Below are positions 12,081 through 24,360 of a stretch of 64,000 bases of DNA, one piece after another (position 1 is the first letter of the stretch; every line of letters starts with the position of its first letter). The notes under the pieces were generated by a model. That model made no database searches, was not told the origin of the DNA, and saw nothing but the letters and a program-made list of their open reading frames with translations. Made by a program: the position numbers and the translations under genes. Origin of the DNA: Scedosporium boydii (lineage: Eukaryota > Ascomycota > Sordariomycetes > Microascales > Microascaceae); the NCBI GenBank assembly GCA_002221725.1, contig NJFT01000067.1:116817-180816 (forward strand), written 5' to 3'.

Positions 12081-12158
12081 TACTTCGACCTTGCACCTTG
12101 CATCTTCTAGCTCTCTTTTCCCTCCAGCTCTCTCAATTCCCTTCTCATCGTGCCCACA

Positions 12159-13843
12159 ATGTCGACTTATCTGAGGACCAACACCAGGGTGCTCGGCGCC
12201 ATCAAGGTATGTGTATGAATGATACTCAGGCATGATGCTCGGGCACTGGCAATCTCCCCATTGGCAGTCGAAAAAAGAAAAAGCAAGAACAGAAAGAACA
12301 AGAGAGACGAAGATTTTCATGATTTCCATGATGATAGGATGTTTTATCGATCTAACGTAGCTTTCTACTTCTAGGCCCAGCCCTGGAAGATCAGCTGTGT
12401 AGCTGCCGGCCGCGCCGCCGCCAGGGCCTACTCCTCGGGTGCCGAGCCCGACCTCAAGGAGACCATGAAGGAGGTCATCCCCGCGAAGCGAGAGCTCCTC
12501 AAGAAGGTCAAGGCTCACTCCGATAAGGTCCTCGGCCAGGTCAAGGTTGAGAACACCCTTGGCGGCATGCGTGGCCTCAAGGCCATGGTCTGGGAGGGCT
12601 CCGTCCTCGACGCCAACGAGGGTATCCGCTTCCACGGCCGTACCATCAAGGACTGCCAGCGTGAGCTCCCCAAGGGCAAGAACGGCACCGAGATGCTTCC
12701 CGAGGCCATGTTCTGGCTCCTCCTCACCGGCCAGGTCCCCTCGACCAACCAGGTCCGCGGCCTCTCGCGCCAGCTCGCCGAGGAGGGTGCTCTCCCCGAG
12801 TTCGTCTCCAAGATGATCGACGCCTTCCCCACCGACCTTCATCCCATGACCCAGTTCGCCATTGCCGTCTCGGCCCTCAACTACACCTCCAAGTTCGCCA
12901 AGGCCTACGAGCAGGGTCTCAACAAGGCCGACTACTGGGAGCCTACCTTTGACGACTGTATCTCCCTTCTTGCCAAGCTCCCCACCATTGCTGCCAAGAT
13001 CTACCAGAACTCGTACCGTGGTGGCGGTGCCCTTCCCGCCGAGATTGACCTCGAGCAGGATTGGTCTTACAACTTCGCCGCTATGCTCGGCAAGGGCGGC
13101 AAGGAGAACGAGAGCTTCCAGGACCTCCTGAGGCTGTACCTCGCTCTCCACGGTGACCACGAGGGTGGCAACGTGTCTGCTCACGCTACCCATCTCGTTG
13201 GCAGCGCTCTCAGCGATCCTTTCCTCAGCTACAGCGCTGGTCTCCAGGGTCTTGCCGGCCCTCTTCACGGGTGAGTAGATGTCATATCTCACGTGTCCTC
13301 TTCAATTGGTTGCCCCCGCACTAACATATGCGTGTTTTTTTCAGCCTTGCCGCTCAGGAAGTCCTTAGGTGGATCCTCCAGATGAAGGAGGCCATCCCCG
13401 CCTCGTACAGCGAGCAAGACATCAACAACTACCTCTGGGCCACCCTCAACTCCGGCCGTGTCGTTCCCGGCTACGGCCACGCCGTCCTCAGGAAGCCCGA
13501 CCCCAGGTTCGAGGCCCTCATGGACTTCGCCGCCAGCCGCCCCGAGATCGCCGCGGACCCCGTCTTCCAGCTCGTTCACAAGAACAGCCAGATCGCGCCC
13601 GAGGTCCTCAAGAAGCACGGCAAGACCAAGAACCCCTACCCCAACGTCGACTCCAGCTCCGGTGTCCTCTTCCACCACTACGGCTTCCACGAGACCCTCT
13701 ACTACACCGCCACCTTCGGTGTCTCTCGTGGTCTTGGTCCTCTCGCTCAGCTCATCTGGGATCGTGCCCTCGGCCTCCCCATTGAGCGCCCCAAGTCCAT
13801 CAACCTTGAGGGTATCCTCAAGGAGGTTGAGAAGAGCTCTTAA
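12159..13843 (+). CDS. mcsA: mitochondrial citrate synthase-family enzyme, probably 2-methylcitrate synthase
   Basis: Predicted to condense propionyl-CoA with oxaloacetate to 2-methylcitrate, with citrate synthase side activity. Exons 12159-12206, 12375-13270 and 13345-13843, 480 aa; the last junction gives HGLAAQEV. The N-terminus is basic and ends [10 protein letters not shown], a matrix-targeting presequence with an Arg near the cleavage site. Citrate synthase landmarks: [13 protein letters not shown] [10 protein letters not shown], the HPMTQF histidine, [17 protein letters not shown] with the first active-site histidine, and [15 protein letters not shown] with the second. The opening segment ([18 protein letters not shown]) and the ending ([20 protein letters not shown] then [11 protein letters not shown]) resemble fungal methylcitrate synthases more than the housekeeping citrate synthase. 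The divergent lyase supports the call. The housekeeping enzyme cannot be fully excluded from sequence alone. Confidence 0.85.
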
Positions 13844-16800
13844 GAAAAGAAAAACAGCGGAAATTTGTAACGTGGGGAGAGTCGGAGTTCCGGACTGGAA
13901 ACAGGGATTTTTTGGATGTAGATCAAAAGTGAGAAGACTGTAAAAACTGCACGAGATCGGCCCCGGTTGGGGGAATATGTACATCGTCAATACATGCAAA
14001 TGATTCTATTTTTGATACCATGATCTACGCTAGCTCACATTTCTCCGCACAAACTTCTCCCTCTCGTCTGAGTCTATGATCTATTAGATGGAAAATCTGT
14101 GCATCTAAACCATCTAAACCAGGCCACCATCATTCCGGGTATCCGGCCAAGTTGAGAAGTTGCATCCGCAATCAACAAGCAAAGACGACTAATCTCGGTA
14201 GACCCACGCGTCGGCTGTAACGAGGGGAAGGGGCAAGGACTGAAGCAGTGTGCTTCGCACGAAGGGTGTAAAATTCTTGCCCGAGGAACAAGGGGGGGAA
14301 AAGAAAGGTAGGAATCAGCCGACAAGCGTCCGTTACCGAAGATTAATCTCTCCAGGTTTTCCTTTGGCCGAGAGCGGGGGAAGTTTGTGTTTTGTCGTTC
14401 TTGGTCAAGTGACGAGTTGAGAGGAAGAGAAGAATGGCCTTCCCAATGAAGAATAATCCCCATTGCAGAATTGACCGTGTTACCATTACCAGCTGTGGTC
14501 AAGAAGCCTGGGAGCTAAAAGCAGGCAGTGCACAATGTAGAGTGGCAGGTGAGTTAATATCGAACCGTCTCCCCTAATCTTTATATCAATGATCCCGGAC
14601 TCGTGTGTCAAGGGACAAATGCGATTTCTATTCTTGGAAACTGACCTTTTCCCCGCTGTGCTGGGTCCAGTTCGGAGATGGACATTGGTACATTGGTTGC
14701 AGTGCTGCCGGGAGGGCCGTTGACACAAGTTCCTGGGGAGAGACGGACGTCCTTTTCTTCGTCTGCACACCCCCCATGGGATGCAGACCCGGGATCCAGG
14801 CCAGGGGCGGGGAAAAGCATGCAGAAGCAAGCAAGGCACCTGGAGATTCTGATGCTCATTCGGGCCTTAGGGATCTTTATGGTGCGGGCGCATCTGACCT
14901 CATCTGGGGAATGAGGGTGGATATCATTTACACTGTTGCTACGCGAATCTTCAGCCGATGATGGATCGGACCTCAAAGGCGGTTTGCAGGGAGAGAGGAA
15001 ATGGCTTCATCTCTGCTCCACGAGCGTATATTCGTGAAGGAGAGGGAATTCGGACTCCCGAGAGCCAGGAGTCGAGACGAAGAGTCCTGCATCATGCCCA
15101 CCACAAGCTGATTCTCCGTAAGCGCTACCGATGAAGAAATTCAGCAATAAAGCACGCTTGAAAGTTGGAGAAAGTGTTTTGGACAATGGTTATTGGCAGT
15201 CAGTCCGCATCTGTCTGGCAGCCAATACGGAAGATTTGGCAGAAAAGAAAAAGCTACAAAGTATAAAAACAGAAAAATAGAAATAAAGAAATTATCAAAA
15301 AGTACATAAAAAGAAAAGACGTCAAATAAGAGAGCGAAGAGCGGGTATTGGGAAGCTGATCCTCCATGTCCCCAACACCCTTTTTTCTTCTATTTCGTAT
15401 TTCCTATGCGATATCCAAGAGCCAGGGCAAGGGCTGAGCCATGACGTCTCTCATGCCAGCACGAATATCTGAGAAACCCCATCGATGTAGTTGGAGTTGG
15501 GTGCATCTAGAATTGGAGAATGGTTCGGTAAGAATGCAACTTGTGCCGGCTATAATACCTCGGACCGGATTGTTGAAGCCGCCCCCAAAAGGGGGAAAAT
15601 GCGCTCACAGGGTCCACACCGCTTCGCGGAGGTTGGATTCCTGGGCAACGGCTCGGTCGATTGATAAAAAAGGAACGGGGATCTACATTCGTAGTGTATG
15701 CTGCTTTCAACTTAAATAACAGCATAGGTTCAATGAGGCAGGAATTGTGCGAGAGTCCACCGAGCTGAGAACACAAATATATCTCAGCAGGATGGGTGAG
15801 CTCACCGTTTCTGCAGCCGATCAGTTCTCCAACTTTATTGGGTAGTTGTAAGCAGTCTAGGCTCCAGGCCTTGCAAGATGTGCTTGGGCAGGGGTTCTCA
15901 ACTCTCGGCCCTCGGTGAGGTGCCAGGGGAGCTGAATGGCTGCCTCTATAATTGAAATAAAGTCTTATGAGAAGATACCCTTGAGCACTAGAATAGAAAT
16001 TTGGCTACTCATGGCTACGGGACACAGATCGCACAAATCCTTCGTTTATGCAAGACCCGGTAACTCCCCTCAAAGCGATGTTGTTCGAGTCCCTCGCTCT
16101 TTGATCTGTATAAACGGCACGATGAGGTGAGGCCGGCTGCTGGCACTCGAGCCGGCCTGTCCTGACCAGGATCTGGGCCCCGTGATAATGTCTCCTCTCC
16201 ATACATACGAACACCGGAGACAACAGCTTTTACCGTCCCTTGCTTATTATCTGGTCTGACTCCTGTGGGAGGTGAGGTCATTCCTTGTCGACTTCATTTT
16301 TGCTGCTTACGATTGGCCGTCGAGAAGGGGCCGACCGGCGAAATGGCCAGCAGAGACTTGCCACGGCCTTGAACAAACCGGGGCGACCCACAGGTCCGTC
16401 GATGAGACAGCAATTAAGCTTAATTTACGAGTGGCAACAAAAATAGCACATGGAACATGCCGGAGGGAAGGCGGGCTAGCCATGACACTTTAGGCGGAGG
16501 CCGAGGGCTCTCCCTCACATACTCTCTCTCTCTTGCCCGTACTCTCTGTCGATGGAAAGAAACCTCGATGCTAACCAGCTTAGGTGCATTGGAGACGTAC
16601 GACCATGGCACGGGTGTCTTGAATCGATGGTGGAGATGGTGAGGCGATGGATTTACTGTCAAATTATGAGTGGAGAAGCGGATATGCTCCATGATTATAC
16701 CCTGGTTTCCATCGAGTTTGGAATCAGGAACGTGGTTTGATCGATAGTCAAAACGGGAATGCTTGCCAGGAATTGCTGCGATGATAGAGAGACATCCTGA

Positions 16801-19014
16801 GACTTGCGAAGAAAGAGAGAGTGGGAGCCCTCCGAAGAATGATACGGTACAGGTCGTCATCAAGGTTCGCGGTGCACCTGTCGTGGCGAGGTGAGAAGCA
16901 CCGAATGTGTCCGTGATCTTGGATACCCGATCCCTACCGAGCCATCCTATCGAACATAGATGCTTCTCCCCATGCACGCTACCCATCTCGATGGGCTGAC
17001 GTTGGCTGACGATGTCCTCGATCGATCTCAGAGCATGGGAGGAAGACATATAAGGTGTTTCTATTTTTGGGAAATAGTTCTACATATTTCCCTGTTCGTT
17101 ATGCTCATGCAGGGCATCTAGCCTCGAGTTTGCTCTTCTATTTTGTGAGCCGGTTTCGCTTTTCTATTTCCTTCTCTGCAGCGTAATAATAATAACATCC
17201 AGTCCTAGGTGGGCTCGGAGCTTGCCTGCCACTCTCAGACTCTGGCTGCTCCAAAGAGAAGGGAAAGGGGGGGTTTCTCTACTGTTTTCCCCCGGGGCCC
17301 TTTTATTATTCTCTTTTATTATTATTATTTTCCCTTCTTTCAGTCTCGTGTAAGTGGGTAGACTCGAGAAAGAAGGGGACGACTTAAATGAGGACTTTGG
17401 AGAACGAGGTACTATAATCCCGTGGTTTAATATGATTTCATTTATCCTGGCTTTTCATCCGCAAATTGACACTAACAAAAAGAAGTAGAAAATAGCAACC
17501 GAGAAAAGGCTGATGAAGGAACAAGGGAAGGGGGCAAAAAAACCGGCGGCGTTCCGAGGCTGAGAGCAGCTCTTTTTTAAATTGATGGAGTGGTTTGCTG
17601 GGTCGGAAGATGATTCGATTCGGCGAGCAGGAAGTGGTGCAAGATACTAACAACTCTCGTCTCGAGCTTGAGCTTTGGCGTGTTCCCTTTGCTCGTATAC
17701 CTTCTCTCATATCCCTTCTTCTCTCTTTTCTCTGTTCCAGATTTGGGGGAAACGTCTCAGAGGAGACTCTGAACGAAAGAAATTGCAGCCTCTACAAAGC
17801 TGGCCTCCGCCCCAGGAGCCGAGGAGGAACATGGACCTGGGATCTGCGAGGTTATTTGCGGACGATGTAGACCGGTGTTTTTCTGGTCTTCCCGAGAGAT
17901 GATTTTCTTAATAGAGATGCTGTATAGGTGGTTCGAAGATCTGTTCATGCCACTCACACTCACACTTCTTCTCCACATACTCTTCGGGAGCTCTATTTCC
18001 CTATTCGCTCGCCTCTTCACTTCATTCCGGACGCATTTCCGGGTGCGAGCGCCCTGAACTGTACCTCTACGTACATTCCTGTGCCTTGTTTGGTTTTCTC
18101 TACGGTAAAGAGTACTTCGCTGCCGTCCTGCTTCCTTCTTTCCAGCTGCCCAGGAATCCGGGGCCGGAAGCACCGCCTAGCATTTGGCAGTGCAGTTTTC
18201 AATGCGTGTGCTGTGCCTCTTCAATGTTTGTATTACCATTTCGGCGAGCAAGATCGCTCTCCTCCGTCTGCACGTCCCCTCCAATATCACTTCGTCCTGG
18301 TGCATCCTTCCCAAAGCAGCCGATAGTGCGGATTGATTTTGTATTGATTTGAATTGACTTAGACGGGGATGGAATATAGTGATGATAATTTGATTGAAGA
18401 GGGCGGGACACCACAACGCAATATCGAAATGGGGGGTGGTGTGTGAAAGCGGTATGGGCGAGATGGGTTTTTGCGAGGTTGGGTGATCCCAAAAAAAGAA
18501 GTGCGGCCTGGTTAGCTTCTTTTTCTCTCTCACCCTCTCGTGATGAATGTTAATTGTTCAGTTACCAATTGGAGTCCGGGACCGAAACTGAAGAAAGCAC
18601 GAGGGTTAAAGGCATGGTGTGGTATGGGGGGCAACAACCGAGATCTTGGGAATGAGCGGACCCCGGGGGCGGGATAGATTGAGTATGGAGATAGCGAGAG
18701 ACCGAGAGACATAGCTATAGAGCCGTGTGTAGGGTCATGTAAAGAACGGGAGAGCTATATGGGTGAAGTGAGGGAGGACGAAAATAGCAACGGACACCGG
18801 AAGACAAGAGAAACGGTTATAAATACTCGATCACCTCTCCCCGATGGAACGGACTCCTCTTGTTGGATCATCATCAACAGCATCTTTAGCATCATCTCTC
18901 GCTTCTCCTCACTTTCTCTTAGATATATCATACGCTCTCTCGACTCGCTAATACTCTATCTCTCTCTCTCCTCTCCTAACAACTAACAACCAACCTCAAC
19001 AACACACATCCAAA
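13844..19014. other. 5.2-kb intergenic region without recognisable genes
   Basis: Short open frames only; the longest (about 209 codons, minus strand 16420-17049) has low-complexity Ser/Arg/Pro composition and no recognisable motif. AT-rich microsatellite sequence (TTATTATTATTATT) lies near 17317-17332. The final few hundred bases before 19015 form the DUF4360 promoter and a CT-rich leader. Confidence 0.5.
18818..18825 (+). promoter_or_regulatory. TATA box of the secreted-protein gene
   Basis: TATAAATA about 190 bp upstream of the ATG at 19015, followed by a strongly CT-rich leader and a CAACAACACACATCC run directly before the ATG. This layout is typical of highly expressed fungal genes. Confidence 0.55.
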
Positions 19015-19659
19015 ATGAAGTCTCTCGCTTTCCTCGCTCCGGCCCTCGCCATGGCCACCCCCATCCTCAACCCCCAGGCCACATCTGACAACCCCGACCC
19101 CAAGGACATCCAGATCGTCAGCGCCACCTGGTCCGGCAACGGCTGCCCCTCCAACTCCGTGTCGACGTCCATCTCTCCTGACCGAACCGTCATCACTTTC
19201 GGTTTCGACTCCTTCCAGACCTACATCGGCCCCGGCATCACGCCTCAGGAGAACAACAAGAACTGCGCTCTCCACCTGAACCTCAAGTACCCCGGAGGCT
19301 TCCAGTTCGCCGTCGTCGACTCCACCTACCACGGCTTCGCTCTCCTTGAGGAGGGTGTTACGGGTTCTTTCTTCTCCACCTACTTCTTCTCCCAGGACGC
19401 CGCCGCCACGACGTCGACCCGCACCACCATCACCGGAGGAGGCGTCTGGGCCGACGGCCAGGTCTACACCAAGGCCGACTCCGTCCCCACGGCGTCCCTC
19501 ATCTTCTCGCCCTGCGGCGCTAGCGGAATCCTCAACATCAACAACAGGATTTCGCTCCGCTCGAGCAACCCCGATGCTTTCGGGTCCATCACCGACGATG
19601 ATGCCACCATCGCCTTTACCCAGCAGCTCAACCTCAACTGGCGCAACTGCGACCAGTAA
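19015..19659 (+). CDS. small secreted protein, DUF4360-like
   Basis: Intronless, 214 aa. A signal peptide is evident (basic MK, then hydrophobic SLAFLAPALAMA, cleavage likely around residue 15-22). The mature part starts with IQIVSATWSGNGCP and contains four cysteines: GCP, NCALHLNLKYP, SPCGAS and the terminal WRNCDQ. These could form two disulfides. The pattern of an early GCP, a central NC-x-LHL strand and a C-terminal LNLNWR-C motif matches the secreted DUF4360 family, whose function is not known. A strong TATA box and CT-rich leader suggest high expression. It stands alone between 5.2 kb and 2.9 kb of noncoding DNA. Whether it acts on a host or on the cell wall is not shown here. Confidence 0.85.
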   Translation: MKSLAFLAPALAMATPILNPQATSDNPDPKDIQIVSATWSGNGCPSNSVSTSISPDRTVITFGFDSFQTYIGPGITPQENNKNCALHLNLKYPGGFQFAVVDSTYHGFALLEEGVTGSFFSTYFFSQDAAATTSTRTTITGGGVWADGQVYTKADSVPTASLIFSPCGASGILNINNRISLRSSNPDAFGSITDDDATIAFTQQLNLNWRNCDQ

Positions 19660-22542
19660 ATTGTCGGGTTGTCAGAGAGGGGAACTTGATGTGTTTACAA
19701 AAGAACGCCTGGGAGAGTTGTTTTGGAGCGGCTTTTCTATTTTCTATTTATCGTCTTACTGAGGTCTGTGTAAGCATTTTGCATGCAGGTCAAAGGGAAA
19801 GGGAAAAGGAACATGGAAAAAAGACAGAGGTGAAGAGGCGATGTGGGGAGACAAGAGATTCCTACGGGGCTCGTCGACAACTTCATCCCCTTTTCATTAC
19901 TTTTTTCTTGTCCTTCTTCTACCTTCCGTTGACCTCGCCAACTCGCCAACGCTTCTTGTTTTAGGTTCTCTCTTCTCCTTTGGAGGCGCCGGGATGGGAT
20001 AATCAGGGGAAGGGGAAGGGGCGGTGGATGGGACGCATCTTCCTTTTTCAAAGCTGGGAAATTCCGAGAATCATTGGCAACGGGGAACTTGTTTCTGATC
20101 GCGAGCTTCGAAGACTACCGGATTGCGCGGGACCCCGTTGCTACTGAGGGCTTTCCTCTCTTAACATTCTTCTTCATGTCTATCCTTTTTGTCGTATATT
20201 TCTTTTCTTTTTACTACTTCTATTCCTTTTTACATATATGCATTTTATGAATTCAAAAAATATTGTAAAAAAAACCATCGGGTTTTGCTCTCTTGCCATT
20301 TGCCTCCGTGATCTTGGTGAAATCTTCGAGACTGGGAGAGATCTCCGGATAAAATGGCGGAAATATAAAGAGGCACAATATAACCCGGACTCTGGCCTGG
20401 ACGGAAATGGCAATGTATCTGTCGATTCTTAAGGCCACGGTAATATAACCGCGGTCGCTCAGACAAAGGACCCGGCCTGCCTACTGGTTGTGGTACGGAA
20501 GTAACCCATGGATACTCGATACTCCATCAAGCTTCGGACACTAGGAAGGGATGTGAGCCACAAGAGAATCGAAGGCTTGTATATTTGCCGCCGCTTTTAA
20601 GCGTCGATAATCTGGATGTTCTCCCGATAACCCCCTTTCTGGCTGGTAAACCACGTCTTTATTCGGATTTTTTGACAATGCCGCCATTCCGTCATCTGGG
20701 AGGCGACAGATATTTACTCCTTTGACAATTTTCCGGGACTTGTAAAGTTCCAGATTCATGCATAGAGAACTTGCTCTTTCCTTTGTGCTCTTTGTTACCT
20801 TTTGGTCTTTTCTTTCCTTTTTCCCCATTTCTTATATTTTGGTTTATGATAATTATTTTTATACTATTATTATCTTTATTTTCCTGCGGTTCTGTGAAAG
20901 GGGAAGCAGTTCCAACCTCGGGCTGGTCATCTCCGGCGTTCCTCCGGAGCTCGGCCATCTAGACCCGGATGCCTCCGCCGGGGGCACGTGGGACCTCCGG
21001 AAAATAGAAACTACTACATTGCAAGAACCCTCCTTCAATGTGCGAAGTACAGAACAAGCTGATAAATTTTAGCGAATATACCTATAGGACCAGCCCTCTC
21101 CATGCTCTATTTCCTATTTTCCCATAATATTAATGTCTTGTGATTAATCTACTGGCAATGCGAATCCGTTTCTCGGTTGAAATCCCGAATTCTAAGTCGA
21201 GGCCTCTGCGCTCGAGGACTCAATTCATCCCCGCATGCTATCCTCGCTCTTCATGCTTGGGAAAAACCCTAGCGAGCGACGTGGGATCAATGCCTGATGT
21301 TTGCTTGTCCGTTGTGAGATCAAGCTTCGCATTCTTCCGGTTCTCGGCAGAAGCAGTCTCCCTCGGTAAGGGGGCTTTGAACTTGCACAGCTCCCTGCCT
21401 GGAAAGCCCGGGACACTTACACTAGCTTTTTTGCCCTGGGTCTACGGGGGCATAACAGTAATTGGCAGCTATATGACATCGTATATAGGGCAGTCTAAAC
21501 TACTTCCTCCCTCACCTCCACCCACTTTATCCCAAAAAGGACGAGGTATATGACTACCGAAGTAGTCAAAGTAGTAGAAGATCTCTACATCCGTTTTCTA
21601 TTTTTAGATGGTGGACCCCAATTTTACCGTGATGCTGGATCTGCGCGTGGTTACACCTCCTTTACGAGTGTGCATGCCTAATACCACTTCACTTTATCAA
21701 TCCAAAGTGTCCGGCGTGAGCTGGAAGAAAGGCTACACATCCTCCTCTCATTGCCCTTCTGGGGACCCTTCAACTGAGGCAGCCCTCGGTCTCTGTCTTC
21801 GAAGAATTAGCCAAACTGCAACTTTCTCAACCGGCCTTAAGCACTGCTCATCTCCGATGTGCTCGAGTCCCATCAATGCAGAGAGATCAATATACCCTGC
21901 AGATTAGTTCCCTCCACCCTTTCTTTCCTGTGAATAACAACTGCCCTCGGAGACCATCGGATATCTAACCCACAAGACCTGCACTCATGGAGTAGAGTCG
22001 AGTCCGACATTTCCACGCGTACCGTCCCCACCCTCTCATTTCGCTTGTTGCTGAAAATATGGAGAATACGCCAACATTTCGGTCAGGAAACCCCGTCTCT
22101 ACCATGTCACGGCTCGCCCTGCGTCATGGTACAGTGGTTTCGTGTAGATGTACCAAACGCTTTGATTCTGTGATCGAACGTTAAATATGTAGATAGGGGA
22201 TGATCTTGGTGAAGAAGTGAACGGGAGGTGTATTGATGCCAAAGTAGTGACATAGGCGGCGTGTTTATGCCGAGTCACCAAGGAGGAGTCAAAAGGTACA
22301 ATGGAATCCATATCATTCATACCAACTTAGAAAGTAAAATCCCTCCGCCTCATATCTAACAACACGCAAAACATCACGCCAAAACCCCTCGAGGTCTATA
22401 TCATATACACGAAAAAAGCTCTTACCCAGTATCTCGACGGAAATAAAAAGCAAAAAGAACGCACAAAACATTCGTCTACTCCACTCACTCACATCCCTCT
22501 TCACCCCTTTTCTTCTCAAACCCACCTGAAGAACAGCTATTA
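19660..22542. other. 2.9-kb intergenic region
   Basis: No convincing gene. AT-rich stretches occur at about 20160-20270 and 20770-20890. Small open frames at 21140-21553 and 21608-21907 lack recognisable motifs or signal peptides and are probably chance. Confidence 0.5.
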
Positions 22543-24360
22543 TCACCGGAACCCACTAGGTCCATTATTATTCCAATATCCTCCCTGCTGGCCATACCCC
22601 TGCCCCTGTGGCGCTCCATACCCCTGGCCATACGTCGGCGCCGCGCTTCCGCTCCTCTGCGGCGGCATCACATGAGCCGGGCTCTGAGCCCTAGGACCAT
22701 CAAACCCGCCCTGATACCCGCCGTCACCTCCATAGGCACCCGACAAGGTGGCGCTACGTTGAGGCATGCCGCCGTAGTGCATACCGTTGTCGTACTGAGA
22801 AGGCGCGGGGCTGAACGCTCGCTGGGGAACTGGGCTGAAGGACCTCTGCGGTGCGGGACTGAACGCCCTCGCGGGGGCTGGGCTGTACGTCCTCTGGGGT
22901 CCAGGGCTTCCAGGGCTGCCCACCCTCGGACTGTTCGACCTCTCCTGGAGAAGCGGCATGGCGTGCATACCACCCGTGGGAGACTGCAGAGGCGGCGAAC
23001 GTGGCGAAGCGGGTCCACCCCTGGTATTCCAGTCATTACCACCAGGCTGCTGATTGCTGAACACGAGCGGCGGAGGAATGTGCCCAGCACCGGAAGAATC
23101 CAGAGGCCTTTCGTGAACAACATACTCAGGCCTCTTCTCCTGAACGACACCATTGTCGTGCACCTCGGCGACCGTCCAGTCGTTGTTGCCGTTGGAAAAA
23201 CCGTCTGGGTTGACGCCGCGGGACTTGAAGCCCTGGAGCTCCAGACGGTCCTGTTCGGCCTGCAGAGCAGCGGCCTTGGCTTCGCGGGCGCCGCGACGGC
23301 GCTGGCGGATGCAGAACCAGAGACCGAAGGCCAGAAGGACGGCTCCGAGGCCGGCGCCGCTCGCGTAGATGGCGGTTTTGGCGGTGCTGGGGAGCTTTTG
23401 CCATTTTTCGGCCATGGTTTCCTGGTGGACTGGGAAGAGGGCTTCCTTTACAGTAGAGTTACCGCTAAAGGATCCGTTAGTATTTGATCCTTTATTCGCC
23501 TTGACTCTTTGCCTGCGAAAAGAGACCTCGAAAATTACTTACGTGACGACATGGATGCTCTCCATAGAACCGGATCTATCGCTGTAGATATACTCCTTAG
23601 AGTCCGGCGTGAAATCCGTCACCTTCACGCTCTTAACCCACATCGTATACGGACCCGCGCCAAAATCCGTGTCACCACCAGCCCACTCCCGCACACCCTG
23701 CGGCATGCTCGGATCACCACCGGCCCAAATTCCCAAACTAAGCCTCATGGGCGTCTGCGGATAATTCCTCGTATTGTTCGCGTCCTTCGGCAAGAGCGTA
23801 CGCACGAGGTTCCCATCGATGTACCAGTCGAGGCTGTCCCTGGTCCAGACAGTCGTGTAGTTGTGGTAGTCATCGTGCACGTTGAAGGGCACCTCGTGGT
23901 ACCCACCATTGGTGAAATCCTGCTCGCCCTTGCCGAAGTAGTTGGTCGCCGCGTACGTGTTATTCGTGCCGAAGAACTCCCAGTCCACCTCGTCGAGGTC
24001 GTCGCTGAGCCACATCATCGAGCTGATGATGCCCGTTCCGGGCGCCACCTTGAGCATCATCTCCGTGCGGCCGAAGAAGAAGTAGAACTTGGTGCGGAGC
24101 GTGGGTGATTCGCCCTTTTTGCTGATGGTGAAGGCGGCGCCCTGGTTCTGGTCGTACGTAACTTTGCCTGCCATGGTTTCCCAGGTTCCTGCGGGCGGCG
24201 TCGTGTTGAAGTTGAAGAAGTATTCTGTTCCGAAGGCCGGGTCGGCGGGGCAGTCCTTTTGTCTCGGGTCACAATCGGTGTGAACCTGGGCTGTCACGGA
24301 AGTGATGGCGCTCAGGGCCACGAGGGCCGAGAGCCACGTCTTGCGGATCGAGGGCATCAT
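22543..24360 (-). CDS. Crh-family cell-wall transglycosylase (GH16) with transmembrane anchor and cytoplasmic tail
   Basis: Predicted to link chitin to beta-glucan at the cell surface. Exons 24360-23543 and 23464-22543, one 78-bp intron (GTAAGT...TTTAG, branch TACTAAC), 579 aa. A signal peptide (residues about 1-24, ending SVTAQ) is followed by a Cys-containing start (TDCDPRQKDCP) and the GH16 domain with the intact catalytic motif DEVDWEFFG. The C-terminal side has one hydrophobic segment (ASGAGLGAVLLAFGLWFC) followed at once by IRQRRRGAREAK, so the tail should be cytoplasmic. The tail is Pro/Ser/Gly/Tyr-rich and holds tandem octapeptides of the form R-(A/S/T)-(F/Y)-S-P-x-P-x at about 22800-22895. 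It ends Gly/Gln/Tyr-rich. Most Crh proteins are GPI-anchored; a membrane-spanning subclass is known in filamentous fungi. Confidence 0.9.

Larger units (their letters stand above)
11257..12158. promoter_or_regulatory. bidirectional promoter of the methylcitrate-cycle pair
   Basis: This 902-bp region separates the two divergent start codons and holds no gene. It includes a CCAAT palindrome (11626-11635), a TATA-like box before the synthase, and a pyrimidine-rich stretch at about 11935-11975 likely near the synthase transcription start. Shared control of both genes is an inference from the layout. Confidence 0.55.

Noticed and set aside
11997..13292. A 431-codon open frame on the minus strand over the synthase gene
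   Set aside because: It is antisense to the citrate synthase-family exons with no recognisable domain; caused by strong codon bias.
16590..16620. 5S rRNA-like start (ACGTACGACCATGGCAC)
   Set aside because: Only the first dozen bases resemble 5S rRNA; the internal control regions are missing.
16420..17049. A 209-codon minus-strand frame in the 5.2-kb intergenic region
   Set aside because: No motif, signal peptide or plausible splice context; composition is random-like.
21140..21907. Two neighbouring plus-strand frames of about 137 and 99 codons
   Set aside because: They look like chance frames; no conserved block or signal sequence, and no join restores a protein-like product.
22672..23487. 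A 271-codon plus-strand frame opposite the Crh tail
   Set aside because: Low-complexity antisense frame; the minus strand has the intact Crh protein.
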